A DNA stretch of 64,000 bases from Streptosporangium sp040640155 (GTDB lineage Bacteria; Actinomycetota; Actinomycetes; Streptosporangiales; Streptosporangiaceae): assembly GCF_040640155.1 (NCBI RefSeq), contig NZ_JBFABE010000019.1, positions 61,606-125,605 of the forward strand, written 5' to 3'. Shown in pieces: positions 1-8,462 of the stretch (positions within the stretch are counted from its first letter, which is position 1; each line of letters opens with the position of its first letter). The notes beneath the pieces are model-generated. The model had not been told where the DNA came from, ran no database searches, and saw only the letters and a list, made by a program, of their open reading frames with translations. The translations under genes and the position numbers were made by a program.

Positions 1-286
1 GACCCTTTCGTTACATGGACATCACCATGCCCGTCAGGAAGACATCACCGGCGATCTGCGCCGGAGACCTTACGGCGACCAGAGGTGCGACCCGGACGAA
101 CACGAACGATTCCCGCAGTCGGCAATGATACACACCAAGGGCCGTTAGGGCTACGTGTTCTACTGTGCACATAGTTCACGATAATATTATGGCCTGTCAG
201 GCAGGGAAGAGCGGGGCCATCCGCCCGGCGCCTCCATGCGACATCCCCCGCCGAAGCCACTCCGGCGACGTCCCGAGGAGCATCTC
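1..286. other. Leading non-coding stretch with AT-rich promoter-like pocket
   Basis: No convincing gene is visible here; the open frames lack ribosome binding sites and recognisable content. The only AT-rich part of the stretch is around 165-195 and includes the self-complementary TAATATTA at 183-190. It lies about 100 nt upstream of the gene at 287 and could be its promoter. That assignment is inference. Confidence 0.4.
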
Positions 287-676
287 ATGTACCTGGTCTT
301 CCCCAACGGCTCCTGGATCGCCGGCCCCGGCGAGGCGGACGTCCGCGAAGCCGTCGCGGCCCTCTCCCACGAGCACTGGAACCTGTCTCTCAACAAGAGG
401 CTTTACTTCGGCGCGGACGACGAGGACCATGACCATCCGGACCTGGATTGGTACGTCCAGGTCGCCTGCGGCGGAGTGTACGGCGTCCCCGAGGGGACCT
501 ACCAGATCGAACACCGCGCGGGCTCACACCGGCGTCATTACTGCGCCTTCACTCCGGACACAGAGCGGATCGTCCAGGCCCTCATCGGCTTCGCCAGGCT
601 GGACGAGACCTGGCCCGCCGGCCTGGAGTGGAAGCCGTTGAAATTCGACGACCACACCCGCGAGCTGCTCCGATGA
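287..676 (+). CDS. Unknown acidic 129-aa cytosolic protein
   Basis: I do not recognise this family. The start at 287 is chosen because GAGGAG sits at 275-280, six nt upstream; an in-frame ATG at 236 has no such site. The product is soluble, with no signal peptide or membrane segment, and has an acidic stretch (DDEDHDHPDLDW, about residues 45-56). Its stop overlaps the ATG of the RDD gene (ATGA at 673-676), so the two are translationally coupled. Size and composition recall small immunity-type or DUF proteins of actinomycetes, but no motif lets me choose. Confidence 0.6.
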   Translation: MYLVFPNGSWIAGPGEADVREAVAALSHEHWNLSLNKRLYFGADDEDHDHPDLDWYVQVACGGVYGVPEGTYQIEHRAGSHRRHYCAFTPDTERIVQALIGFARLDETWPAGLEWKPLKFDDHTRELLR

Positions 677-1095
677 ACCGCAGACCACCTCGGGTGACGA
701 ACGACGAGGTGCGACGCCTCACGTCATCGGTCGTGGACGCCTTTCTCGCGCTGAACTGCGGCCTGGCGGCCGGAGCGATCGGAGGCGCGGAACCGGGTGG
801 CGGCATCGTCGTCACCGAGCCGCGTTTCTGGGTCACGGCCATCGGAGCGCTCTTCGGAGTGTCGTTTCTCAACCACGTCGTTCTCACCACGATCAGTCTG
901 GCCAGTGTGGGAAAGTTGCTGACCGGTCTACGCCTTGTCCGCGTGGCCGACGGCACCAGACCCGGCCCCCTCCGCGTCGTACGTCGCTGGCTCACGGGAT
1001 TCGTCTGGGCCATCATTGTCGTGCCGATATCGATCGCCTCCGATAGCGATGTCAACCAGGAGGAATTTTCCGGCCTCCGCCTCGTCCGATCCTGA
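673..1095 (+). CDS. RDD-family membrane protein, 140 aa
   Basis: The protein has an RDD-like layout. There is an Arg/Asp start of the first helix (RRLTSSVVDAFLAL, about residues 14-27), a second helix around 55-80, the conserved loop (SVGKLLTGLRLVRVADG, about 81-97) and a final helix near 110-125. RDD proteins are small polytopic membrane proteins, some linked to ion exchange; no substrate can be assigned here. It is shorter than many relatives and has a short polar tail. The start overlaps the stop of the preceding gene by 4 nt. Confidence 0.65.
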   Translation: MNRRPPRVTNDEVRRLTSSVVDAFLALNCGLAAGAIGGAEPGGGIVVTEPRFWVTAIGALFGVSFLNHVVLTTISLASVGKLLTGLRLVRVADGTRPGPLRVVRRWLTGFVWAIIVVPISIASDSDVNQEEFSGLRLVRS

Positions 1096-1167
1096 ACCTC
1101 TACTCGACCAGGCGAGAAAACATTTATGTTGCAATGACATGAGCCGTTCAAGGGAATGGTGAAGCCT

Positions 1168-3240
1168 ATGCAGCCGGGAGCAGGACCCTTACCTCCGGAC
1201 TTCAGCGGGATGGACCCCACCCTGATGGACGGTTTCATCTCCGAGCTGGAGCGCGGCCGTGACGTGATCGACGAGCAGTCCGAGCGGATCGGGCGGCTGC
1301 TCGCGGCGGCCGACGTCCCGGCCGCGGGCCTGCATCCGATCAGGGAGGTCGGCGGCTGGGTCCGCGACGAGCTGCCCAAGCTGCGCCGGCGCCTGGAGAC
1401 GATCAACGAGGACCTGCCCATGCTGGGAGCGTCACCCCTCAGCCTGAAACAGGGCTCGATGTGGGCCGGCGACTCGCGCCAGGACGTGTCCCCATGGGGG
1501 GTGCTGCCCTACGACGAGAAGACCGGGAAGTCCCCGGTGGGCGGCAGCGTCAAGAAGGGCACCGACCTCGCCGCGGAGTTCAAGCGCTTGCACGAACTCT
1601 CCCCCGGCCGGTCCAACGCCGCCTACGACCGGATTCTCAGCAAGCTCGCCGAAGGACAGAAGGACGCCTATCTCACCGCGGGCTTCTTCCGGGCCATCGG
1701 CCCCGAGGGCATGCTCGGCATGATCAGTCGCCTGGGACGGTACGACAAGAAGATGGCCGACCAGCACCGGAAGGTCATGGGCGACGCCTTGGCCACCGCG
1801 GTCGGCGCGCAACCGGCCGTACTCGGTTCCGAATGGCAGGCCGGCACCTTCAAGAAGGCTTCGGACCACGAGCTGGCGTCCCTGCTGCGGTACGGAATGT
1901 TCCCTGCCGCGTGGCTCACAGAGATAGCACGGAGCAGGGTGGGCAAGCCGGTCGGCGGCGGTGACGGCACCCGCCCCCGGCGCTGGGAGACCGAGCTCGT
2001 CCCGCTGCTGCCGGCCCTGGCGAACAACCCCGACGCGGCCAGGAGCCTGTTCAACGCCATGTCCCGCGAGGATCTCAGGGACGTGTTCACCGAGCTCAAC
2101 CGTCTGGGAACCTTCAAAACCTACGTATCGCCCTTGGGGGTGGAACTCCCGAAACCCTCCTGGCTGGGGCCGAAGAGCATGGACTTCGAAATCGGCACCG
2201 AGTTCGGCCGGATGCTCGCAGCCGGGGGCGGATCCTACGAGAAGGGCCCGCACAGCCCCGAGGCCGCGAAGTTCGCCTTCAACGCCATGACCATCATGGG
2301 AAACCTCAAGGACCCTGGAGGCAACGCGGACTCCCCGATGGAGGTCGCGCCGAAAGCCAGGGTCTTCATGTCGACGCTGGCCGGGGCGTACGCCGCCGAG
2401 ATCACCGAGGGCGCGAACATCGGCGACGCCAACATGACCGAGGAGAGCGCACTCAAGCCCTTCACCTCGGCCTTCGGCATGACATCGGCGTTCACCCTGA
2501 GCCCGGAGGACATCTACCGCTTCCTCAAGACCTTCGCCGACTCCTCGGCGAACCTTGCCCCGTTCGACCGGGCGATGGGCGCTCTCTCCCAGAAGCTCAT
2601 CGCCGACGCCTCGGCGAAGACCCGGCAGACCGGGGACGTCGACCACCTGGACCGGGTCTTCACCGCCCTGGGCAACGTACGAGGCTTCGAGTTGGCGGCC
2701 GTCGAGAAGGTCCAGGGCGACCTGGACATGATCCAAAAACAGGAGAAGGACACGTTGAACTTCTTCCGCGACACCGCTGCCGGAGTGGCGGGCCTCTACC
2801 TCGCCCCCACCCGAGGCCTGAGCTATTTCTGGTTCGCGGTGAGCACGAGCCTCTCCGGCCACAGCGCCTTCATCGACGAGGACGTGACCCGCATCGACGG
2901 GGTGAACAAGAGCGAAAGAGCCACGGCCCTCGGTCGGCAGCACACCTACGCGCACATCCTCATGGCCAACGGCTTCGAGCCGAAGGTGACCCCCGCCGAG
3001 TTCCAGGCCACCTGCCCACCGGGGGTGGCCATCGCCGACGGCAAGGGCAACCTCAGACCGTTCGCCGAGTTGATCAAGCAGGGTAACGAGGGGCTTGAGG
3101 CGTTCGAGAGGTGGACGACGCTCAACGGGATGGGCGGCGGGGAAAAGCTATCCCTAGGAAAACTGTCCAACGACACTGCGAACTGGTTCGAGGGCGGCAA
3201 CAAGCGAGGCCGAGATCGCAGCTCGGTCTTCGACAGTTAG
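1168..3240 (+). CDS. Large WXG100-like/DUF6571-type protein, 690 aa
   Basis: This long alpha-helical protein has no signal peptide or clear membrane segment. Its first ~90 residues are helical (MDGFISELERGRDVIDEQ and following), as in WXG100-type proteins, and contain a Trp (GGWV). The rest has Asn/Asp/Gly-rich helical blocks. The layout fits the large actinobacterial proteins annotated DUF6571 that lie near ESX/type VII-like small proteins; that family name is from memory. A small WVG-motif protein is encoded at 3770. Starts at 1156, 1159 and 1168 are all in frame. AAGGGA at 1150-1155 touches ATG 1156, so 1168 was preferred, with moderate doubt. The gene ends 1 nt before the convergent lipoprotein gene. 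Confidence 0.6.
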   Translation: MQPGAGPLPPDFSGMDPTLMDGFISELERGRDVIDEQSERIGRLLAAADVPAAGLHPIREVGGWVRDELPKLRRRLETINEDLPMLGASPLSLKQGSMWAGDSRQDVSPWGVLPYDEKTGKSPVGGSVKKGTDLAAEFKRLHELSPGRSNAAYDRILSKLAEGQKDAYLTAGFFRAIGPEGMLGMISRLGRYDKKMADQHRKVMGDALATAVGAQPAVLGSEWQAGTFKKASDHELASLLRYGMFPAAWLTEIARSRVGKPVGGGDGTRPRRWETELVPLLPALANNPDAARSLFNAMSREDLRDVFTELNRLGTFKTYVSPLGVELPKPSWLGPKSMDFEIGTEFGRMLAAGGGSYEKGPHSPEAAKFAFNAMTIMGNLKDPGGNADSPMEVAPKARVFMSTLAGAYAAEITEGANIGDANMTEESALKPFTSAFGMTSAFTLSPEDIYRFLKTFADSSANLAPFDRAMGALSQKLIADASAKTRQTGDVDHLDRVFTALGNVRGFELAAVEKVQGDLDMIQKQEKDTLNFFRDTAAGVAGLYLAPTRGLSYFWFAVSTSLSGHSAFIDEDVTRIDGVNKSERATALGRQHTYAHILMANGFEPKVTPAEFQATCPPGVAIADGKGNLRPFAELIKQGNEGLEAFERWTTLNGMGGGEKLSLGKLSNDTANWFEGGNKRGRDRSSVFDS

Positions 3241-3241
3241 C

Positions 3242-3685
3242 TCACGAGATCGGCAAGCACTCGGTTTCACCACTGACTGCATACTGCCCGTTACCGGGCG
3301 ACTCCAAGGTCATCTTCGTCTTGTACTTGTCGTTGACAAGCTTGAGAGGAGCGTCACCGCGATCTTCAACAATGCGATAGTCAGCCACTCCGGAGAGTGA
3401 GCCCACAAGGAGGGTATTAAGACTGTCCGCTCTCCGCGTCTCGTCTCCGTCCTTACCGGTGGCTGCAAAAGTGCGCTTGGCCTTGCCTTCGCCGCAGGGA
3501 ATATCACGCCCACCAGAATCGGTGATTCGGACATCCAAAGCGTGGCGGCCCTCCATCAGCTTGGTGATATGTGTTTTTAGGATCTCCCCCGCTTCAGCCG
3601 AAGTGGGACCACTGCCTCCGCATCCGGACGCCGCCAGCACAGTCACCGCTCCGATCAGGACTCCGCGCCATGCCAAACGTGTCAT
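3242..3685 (-). CDS. Secreted lipoprotein, 147 aa
   Basis: The N-terminus is a type II signal peptide with lipobox ASGC (lipidated Cys about residue 22), so the product should be anchored on the outer face of the membrane. The mature part is small and polar, and has two further Cys residues (IPCGEG and TECLPIS) that could form a disulfide. The start at 3685 follows GGAGGA at a normal spacing. No family is recognised. It is convergent with the 690-aa gene, their ends separated by 1 nt, and divergent from the small WVG protein. Confidence 0.7.
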   Translation of the reverse strand: MTRLAWRGVLIGAVTVLAASGCGGSGPTSAEAGEILKTHITKLMEGRHALDVRITDSGGRDIPCGEGKAKRTFAATGKDGDETRRADSLNTLLVGSLSGVADYRIVEDRGDAPLKLVNDKYKTKMTLESPGNGQYAVSGETECLPIS

Positions 3686-3769
3686 GCATTCCTCCGAGAC
3701 TGGCCGTGGTGTCGTAGATCCAATAATGTCCAATAGTCCGCCCGATGTATCGGCCTCCGAGAGGGATAT

Positions 3770-4060
3770 ATGAATCCTCGTCCAGAAGATCTGGTGCCCA
3801 ATCCACGGCGTCAGATGCTGGAACAGACATTGACGGAGGTCAGGGCGAGGGTCGCGATCCTGGAGGCCGCGCTTGACCCGGCGCACGGCAAGTTCGCCGG
3901 CCGGTCGGTGTGGGTGGGGCCCAAGGCCCGAACCTTCACCGAAGACCTCACCGCTCGCCGCACCCGTCTACGCCAAGCCGCCAGGGCGCTCGTCGAGGCA
4001 CTCGAAGAGGAAATTCGGTCGGCCCCGGCGAAGGTTCCGCCTGCTGCCGCGCGGCAGTGA
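3770..4060 (+). CDS. WXG100-like small helical protein, 96 aa
   Basis: The length, two helical arms and a central Trp-Val-Gly turn (VWVGPKARTF, about residues 46-55) match the WXG100/ESAT-6-like fold used by type VII secretion substrates and chaperones. No secretion ATPase (EccC) or core gene is in the window, so export is not shown. A purine-rich site GAGAGGGA (3759-3766) precedes the ATG at short spacing. The 690-aa helical protein upstream may be a partner; this is inferred from proximity only. Confidence 0.55.
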   Translation: MNPRPEDLVPNPRRQMLEQTLTEVRARVAILEAALDPAHGKFAGRSVWVGPKARTFTEDLTARRTRLRQAARALVEALEEEIRSAPAKVPPAAARQ

Positions 4061-4109
4061 TACGTCAGGCCCGGAGCCTCGGGCCAGGAGCCGACGCAAC
4101 CGACTCACG

Positions 4110-4421
4110 TCACGTCTCGTGACGCGCACCCAAGGCGGCGAAGCCGTCACCCTTGATGCTGTCGAGGAAGGCACTCCACTCGGCGGAGGCGAAAGCAAGC
4201 ATCGGACCATCGGGATCTTGGGAGTCACGAATCAGGACGAGCAGATCCGCATCCAGGTGAGGTGCGGCTTGATAGGGGGCGGCAAGGGCAACTTCGACAC
4301 AGTTGGAGCCATTGCCGCTGAGGGTGCTCTTACGCCAGACCCCTACCTCAATACAGTCCTGGCCAGCACCGCAAAAGGAGCTCTTTTGCCATACGACGCG
4401 AGGTATGCCCACCTCTGACAT
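4110..4421 (-). CDS. DUF397 protein, WhiJ-associated, 103 aa
   Basis: It contains two successive DUF397 motifs: VVWQKSSFCGAGQDCIEV and VWRKSTLSGNGSNCVEVA. Family members are small cytosolic proteins almost always encoded beside DUF5753 XRE regulators, as in the WhiJ loci of Streptomyces, where they are thought to antagonise the regulator. Here the gene follows the XRE gene directly. ATG at 4421 has a purine-rich site (AAAGGGG) about 8 nt upstream; a TTG at 4439 is an alternative. The double DUF397 arrangement is somewhat longer than the common single-motif form. Confidence 0.85.
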   Translation of the reverse strand: MSEVGIPRVVWQKSSFCGAGQDCIEVGVWRKSTLSGNGSNCVEVALAAPYQAAPHLDADLLVLIRDSQDPDGPMLAFASAEWSAFLDSIKGDGFAALGARHET

Positions 4422-4442
4422 TCCACACCCCTTTCGCAAGGG

Positions 4443-5297
4443 TCAACCGAGCTGATCAGCTGTCTCGGCGATGAGACGCCGAGAGTCGTCCGGGTCCAGC
4501 GCCTTGGCCCGAAGATGATCAAATGCCACTGTATAACGGTATACGTCTGCATCCCGTTCCACATAGAGGCTGTCGGTCAGATTCTCTAAAAACACCACAT
4601 CCGGGTCGGCGGGCTCAGGAAACTGGAGGATTTGAAACGCGCCGCTCATGGCCGAATGGGCTCCAGCAGCGAAGGGCAAGATCTGAATGGTGACGTTGGG
4701 CAGGTCGATGACTTCAAGGAGTCGTTTGAGCTGGGAGCGCATCACGACTGGACCACCGATGATGCGGCGGATGACGGCTTCGTCCAGAACAGCCCAAAGA
4801 CATAGAGGCTCAGCCTGCGAGAGCAGCGCCTGCCGAGCCATACGGACTTCGATGCGATGTTCGACTTCACCGGGAGGCGCGAGAACCAGTCCGGCACGAA
4901 CAACAGCGCGTATGTAGTCCTCCGTCTGGAGAAGACCTGGAACGGCAGCAGATGCGAAGCTACGCATCGAGGCGGCTTCGGCCTCAAGGCCGATATAGGC
5001 GCTGTACTCGCTGGAAAGATCATCATAGGCGTGCCACCAGCCCCTCTTTCGGGCGTCACGTGCGAGTTTGAGCAGTTCCTCCCGCCTGGAGTTGCCGATC
5101 TCGTAAAGGTCGAGGAGAAGACCCACGTCCTTGGGGACGACACCCACACGAGAGTTCTCGATCCGCGAGACCTTCGAGGTGGACCACCCAAGTTGTCGAC
5201 TGACTTCCTCCAGCGTCAACTGAGCACGTTCACGCAGGTGACGAAGCTCTGAGGCCAGGCGACGCCTGCGCACCGTAGGGCTCCCCGTTTGTCGCAT
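4443..5297 (-). CDS. XRE-family regulator with DUF5753 (WhiJ/Scr1-like), 284 aa
   Basis: An N-terminal helix-turn-helix (about residues 15-60, LTLEEVSRQLGWSTSKVSRI) is followed by the DUF5753 sensor region (about 90-275), with the typical VPGLLQTEDYIRAV and VTIQILPF segments. The family represses developmental genes in streptomycetes and works with DUF397 partners. GGGAGG lies 7 nt before ATG 5297, so longer upstream starts were rejected. It is transcribed with the DUF397 gene and diverges from the small protein/ATPase pair at 5503, a layout typical of whiJ-like loci. Confidence 0.88.
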   Translation of the reverse strand: MRQTGSPTVRRRRLASELRHLRERAQLTLEEVSRQLGWSTSKVSRIENSRVGVVPKDVGLLLDLYEIGNSRREELLKLARDARKRGWWHAYDDLSSEYSAYIGLEAEAASMRSFASAAVPGLLQTEDYIRAVVRAGLVLAPPGEVEHRIEVRMARQALLSQAEPLCLWAVLDEAVIRRIIGGPVVMRSQLKRLLEVIDLPNVTIQILPFAAGAHSAMSGAFQILQFPEPADPDVVFLENLTDSLYVERDADVYRYTVAFDHLRAKALDPDDSRRLIAETADQLG

Positions 5298-5502
5298 CTT
5301 CAGCCTCCCTTGGACCGGAGCCCACAGTAGCGGCTCTCCTACCCAGAGTGTCGGAGCTTTTCTAGTGGCAAGTTTGCATTTCTGCTGGCGCGTTCGGTCA
5401 CGTCGATGCATGCTCTACGTACATATCCGATGACTCTCAGTGCGCATCGGATGTATGCGACGCAACCGGAGAACTACGGGAGTCACGAAGGGCGGCAGGT
5501 AG

Positions 5503-5805
5503 ATGAGGGTCAATGATCTTCAAGGGTGGGGTGGTGAGTTGCTGGAGCTGGCCTGGGAGTTGAACGATCTCGGGTTCGACTCCGTGGTCAGGCTCTCGTC
5601 GGACCGGCAACCGAGCATGGAGATCTTCGTGCCGCTGGGTCGGCCGAGGGTCACCACGACACAACGGGGCCGCACGTCGGTGTTCACCTGGAAGAAGCGG
5701 CGAGACCGGCCGGACCCACGCGACCGCACCCCGCAAGGGCAGGAGCAGCGGGGACGCAGCAGGATGCGGGAGGCGGCCGAGCGGCTGGTCGAGGTGGCGC
5801 GGTGA
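5503..5805 (+). CDS. Small basic protein of WhiJ-like locus, 100 aa
   Basis: This is an unrecognised small protein with a structured N-terminal half (GWGGELLELAWELNDLGFDS) and an Arg-rich C-terminal half. Its stop overlaps the GTG start of the ATPase gene (GTGA at 5802-5805), so the two are coupled. Proteins of this size commonly sit between WhiJ-type regulators and their ATPase genes; the function is unknown. Upstream is the shared intergenic region with the divergent XRE gene. Confidence 0.65.
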   Translation: MRVNDLQGWGGELLELAWELNDLGFDSVVRLSSDRQPSMEIFVPLGRPRVTTTQRGRTSVFTWKKRRDRPDPRDRTPQGQEQRGRSRMREAAERLVEVAR

Positions 5806-6212
5806 AGGCGCTCGGACTGCTGGGCCAGATCGAGGTGCCCGCGCAGATCGCCGCCGTCCCCCGGGCCCGACGCTACGTCCGCGACCTCCTCACAGGGCTC
5901 GACCACCCACTCACCGACGACGCCCTGCTCCTGCTCACCGAACTCGTCACCAACTCCGTACGCCACTCCGACTCCGGCCGCTGCCCCAGCGGGCGGATCA
6001 CCGTCGCCGTCGCCCACCACGATGGAACGCTCCACATCGACGTGATCGACGCCGGCTCGGCGGCCGGACACCATCCCCTGGTCTGCGCGGACGTCACCGC
6101 CGACAGCGGCGGAGGACGTGGCCTCTGGCTGGTGCGGGAGCTGTCGTCGGCCTGGGGCTGGTACGAGATCCTCGCCGGACGCGTCGTCTGGTTCCAGCTG
6201 GGCGGAGGCTGA
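5802..6212 (+). CDS. Anti-sigma-factor-like HATPase (RsbW/AbaA-like), 136 aa
   Basis: This is a GHKL ATPase-fold protein of the HATPase_c_2 class. The N-box is LLTELVTNSVRHS (about residues 44-56), a DAG box follows (HIDVIDAGS), and the G box is GGGRGLWLVREL. The family is serine-kinase-like anti-sigma factors, often found as orphan small ATPases in actinomycetes. It starts at GTG 5802 within the upstream stop. With the XRE and DUF397 genes it completes a WhiJ-like regulatory cassette. A partner sigma factor is not encoded nearby. Confidence 0.85.
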   Translation: MKALGLLGQIEVPAQIAAVPRARRYVRDLLTGLDHPLTDDALLLLTELVTNSVRHSDSGRCPSGRITVAVAHHDGTLHIDVIDAGSAAGHHPLVCADVTADSGGGRGLWLVRELSSAWGWYEILAGRVVWFQLGGG

Positions 6213-6216
6213 CCCC

Positions 6217-6510
6217 GTGATCCGCCGGGAGTGCCCACCCCGCTGCCTCGCCCCGCACGTCCTTCCCGTGCGATCCCACCCCGAGCCACTGACCTGGCAT
6301 CCCGTACGTGAAGACGAGCAGGTCCGGATCGTGCGATGGACCTGCGACTGCGAACCGGTCCTCTACGAACTGTGCCAGGCGGGTGGGCCGAGGTTCATCC
6401 GCCGCACCACCCGCGCACGGAACACCCCGTCGGTCCACGAGAGCGACCGCCGCCCCGCCGCAGAGGCCGACGCCCTGTGGATCGCCCTGCTCCACGGACT
6501 GGTGCGATGA
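6217..6510 (+). CDS. Unknown Cys-containing protein, 97 aa
   Basis: The protein has two Cys clusters (RRECPPRC near residue 6-10 and WTCDCEPVLYELC near 42-54) that could bind zinc, though this is only a visual impression. It starts at a GTG 5 nt after the ATPase stop and is likely co-transcribed. Small proteins of this kind are frequent downstream of AbaA-like ATPases. No family is recognised. Confidence 0.5.
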   Translation: MIRRECPPRCLAPHVLPVRSHPEPLTWHPVREDEQVRIVRWTCDCEPVLYELCQAGGPRFIRRTTRARNTPSVHESDRRPAAEADALWIALLHGLVR

Positions 6511-6656
6511 GCCGGGTTCACCTCGCTGAAACCGATGCCGCCGCCCCCGGTGAGGAGAGGGAAGACGCCGTCCAGCCGATCGCCGGTCGTGAGTTCTCCC
6601 TGCGGAACCGCACTCAAGATCGAACCATGGCCGATTTTTCTCCACATCTCGGCTGA
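6507..6656 (+). CDS. Possible 49-aa peptide gene
   Basis: The ATG overlaps the previous stop (ATGA at 6507-6510), which fits translational coupling. The product is polar, with no recognised motif. This could be real or a chance frame; overlap is the only evidence. Confidence 0.25.
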   Translation: MSRVHLAETDAAAPGEEREDAVQPIAGREFSLRNRTQDRTMADFSPHLG

Positions 6657-6796
6657 ACCCGTTGTTAGAGTGGCGGGCGTGTTCCTCCCCCGTGCCTAGG
6701 ACCTCGAACTGACCGCATCCGTCGGATGCGGCACTTCGGCGTCCCCGCACGTTCACAGCGCCCCGGATGCGCGCTGTCCTTCCAAGGAACACCTCC

Positions 6797-8104
6797 ATGT
6801 CTTCGCCTTCGCGGCCTCCGTCGTATCTCGCTGTCCTTCGCACTCCTCAGGCCTGCCGCGCCTTCGGCGCCGCGCTGCTGGGCCGGTTGTCCTACGGGAC
6901 GGTCTTCCTGTCCCTGATGCTGGCGCTGACCGCCGCCACCGGCTCCTACGCCGTGGCCGGCGGGGTCATGGCCCTGTTCGGGCTCACCAGTTCCCTGCTG
7001 TCGCCGCTGCGGGCCGGGCTGATCGACCGCTACGGGTCGCGCCGGGCGCTGCCTCCGATGGTCGTCCTCTATGCACTGCTGCTGACCTGCTTGGCCGCTG
7101 CCACCTGGCGGCCGGGAACCTCCGGGACACTGCTGGCGGCTCTGGCCGTCGCGGCCGGCGCCTGCACACCTCCGCTCGGCCCGGTGATGCGCGCCCTGTG
7201 GAGCGACCTGCTGCCCGATCGGCGACTCCTGCAGCGCGCCTACAGCCTGGACTCCGTCGCCGAGGAGCTTCTCTTCGTCACCGGGCCCCTGCTGGCCGGC
7301 CTGCTGACCGTGTTCGCCACCCCCGCCGCCGGCGTGGCTCTCAGCGCCGTACTGGTGCTGACCGGAACCTTCGCGTTCGTATCGTCCCCGGCGGTTCGTA
7401 CCGCGTGGGCCTCCCATACCGGCACACCGTACGGCGGGCCCCGCACCGGCCCGGCCTCGGCCGCGTCCGCGTCCGCGTCCCGATGGCGGCGGATGCGCGA
7501 CACGGCCGGGCTGGGCCGTCCGGTCGCGGTGTCGGCCGCGGTGGGCCTGTGCCTGGGAGCGCTGAACCTGCTCGTGGTGGTCTTCGCCGAGCGGCATCAC
7601 CAGGCCGCCGCGGTGGCCTGGGTCGAGGCCGCGCTGGCGGCCGGTAGCGCGGTCGGCGGTCTGGCCTACGGCGCCGTCTCCTGGCGCATCTCCGGGCACG
7701 TGCGGCTGCCGGTGCTGGCCACCGCACTGGGCCTCACACTCGCCGCGACCGGACTGTCACCCAACCTGTACGTCCTGGTCGCGATGGTGGGTGTCGCGGG
7801 CCTGTTCGTCGCCCCCGCGCTGACAACCGCCTACCTGCTCGCCGATGAGTCCGCCGCGCCGCACAACCGAACCCGGGCCGGCGCGTGGGTCAACACCGCC
7901 TTCAACACCGGTGCCTCCAGCGGGACGGCGACCATCGGGCTGCTGGTGGGTGGCTTGCCTCTGGCTCTGTGCTTCGTCATCGCGGCGGTCCCGCCCCTGC
8001 TGGCGGCGGCCACGGTGCCGGTCCGGTCGCGGCGGCCCGCGACGACGCCGGCGTCCAGCCGGAGAGCCGGGGGAACCGGCCATGAGCCGCCCGTGAAGCG
8101 GTAG
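6797..8104 (+). CDS. MFS transporter, 435 aa
   Basis: This is an integral membrane protein of about 12 helices. It carries the MFS loop 2-3 signature in the form LIDRYGSRRALPP (about residues 75-87) and a central basic cytosolic loop (about 215-245) separating the two six-helix halves. The N-terminal half resembles drug-efflux-type MFS proteins of actinomycetes. AAGGA lies about 9 nt upstream of ATG 6797. It stands alone between the WhiJ-like locus and the DNA methylase gene; the substrate cannot be read from the sequence. Confidence 0.85.
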   Translation: MSSPSRPPSYLAVLRTPQACRAFGAALLGRLSYGTVFLSLMLALTAATGSYAVAGGVMALFGLTSSLLSPLRAGLIDRYGSRRALPPMVVLYALLLTCLAAATWRPGTSGTLLAALAVAAGACTPPLGPVMRALWSDLLPDRRLLQRAYSLDSVAEELLFVTGPLLAGLLTVFATPAAGVALSAVLVLTGTFAFVSSPAVRTAWASHTGTPYGGPRTGPASAASASASRWRRMRDTAGLGRPVAVSAAVGLCLGALNLLVVVFAERHHQAAAVAWVEAALAAGSAVGGLAYGAVSWRISGHVRLPVLATALGLTLAATGLSPNLYVLVAMVGVAGLFVAPALTTAYLLADESAAPHNRTRAGAWVNTAFNTGASSGTATIGLLVGGLPLALCFVIAAVPPLLAAATVPVRSRRPATTPASSRRAGGTGHEPPVKR

Positions 8105-8107
8105 CGA

Positions 8108-8128
8108 GACCCGGCGCACACGCGGGTC
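8108..8128. terminator. Short hairpin after MFS gene
   Basis: GACCCG and CGGGTC flank a 9-nt loop just after the MFS stop codon. No T-run follows. It is a weak to moderate terminator candidate. Confidence 0.35.
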
Positions 8129-8462
8129 CGGTCGAGACAGGGGAGGCCGGCCAAGGGTTGATCTTGAGCGCGGTCGCCGCAGGGAGAACGCACGACCGGC
8201 GATCGGTCTTGATCGCCCCAAGGACGCCTTCCTCGATTCACGTACACCCAAGAAAACGGTGTGCGCTCAGTTCAAGCTTCCAAAGAAATGGTCTACGTTC
8301 CATGACTTCCACGGCCGGGTCGCCTCACCGGTGAACTGAGTCAACGGATAGGCTGCCAGAGGCCTCCCACGGGAAGCCGCGACACCCGCCCGGCCGGGCG
8401 TACGTCGTGGCCGCGGTTTCCCGCGGCGGGTTCGTCACCGTCCTGACCCCTGCCCGGGAGAC
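8129..8462. other. Intergenic region before DNA methylase gene
   Basis: No gene is supported in these 330 bases. The part around 8225-8310 is less GC-rich (for example AAGAAAACGG and TCCAAAGAAATGG) and is a plausible promoter zone for the methylase. The rest is GC-rich without repeats. Confidence 0.4.
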
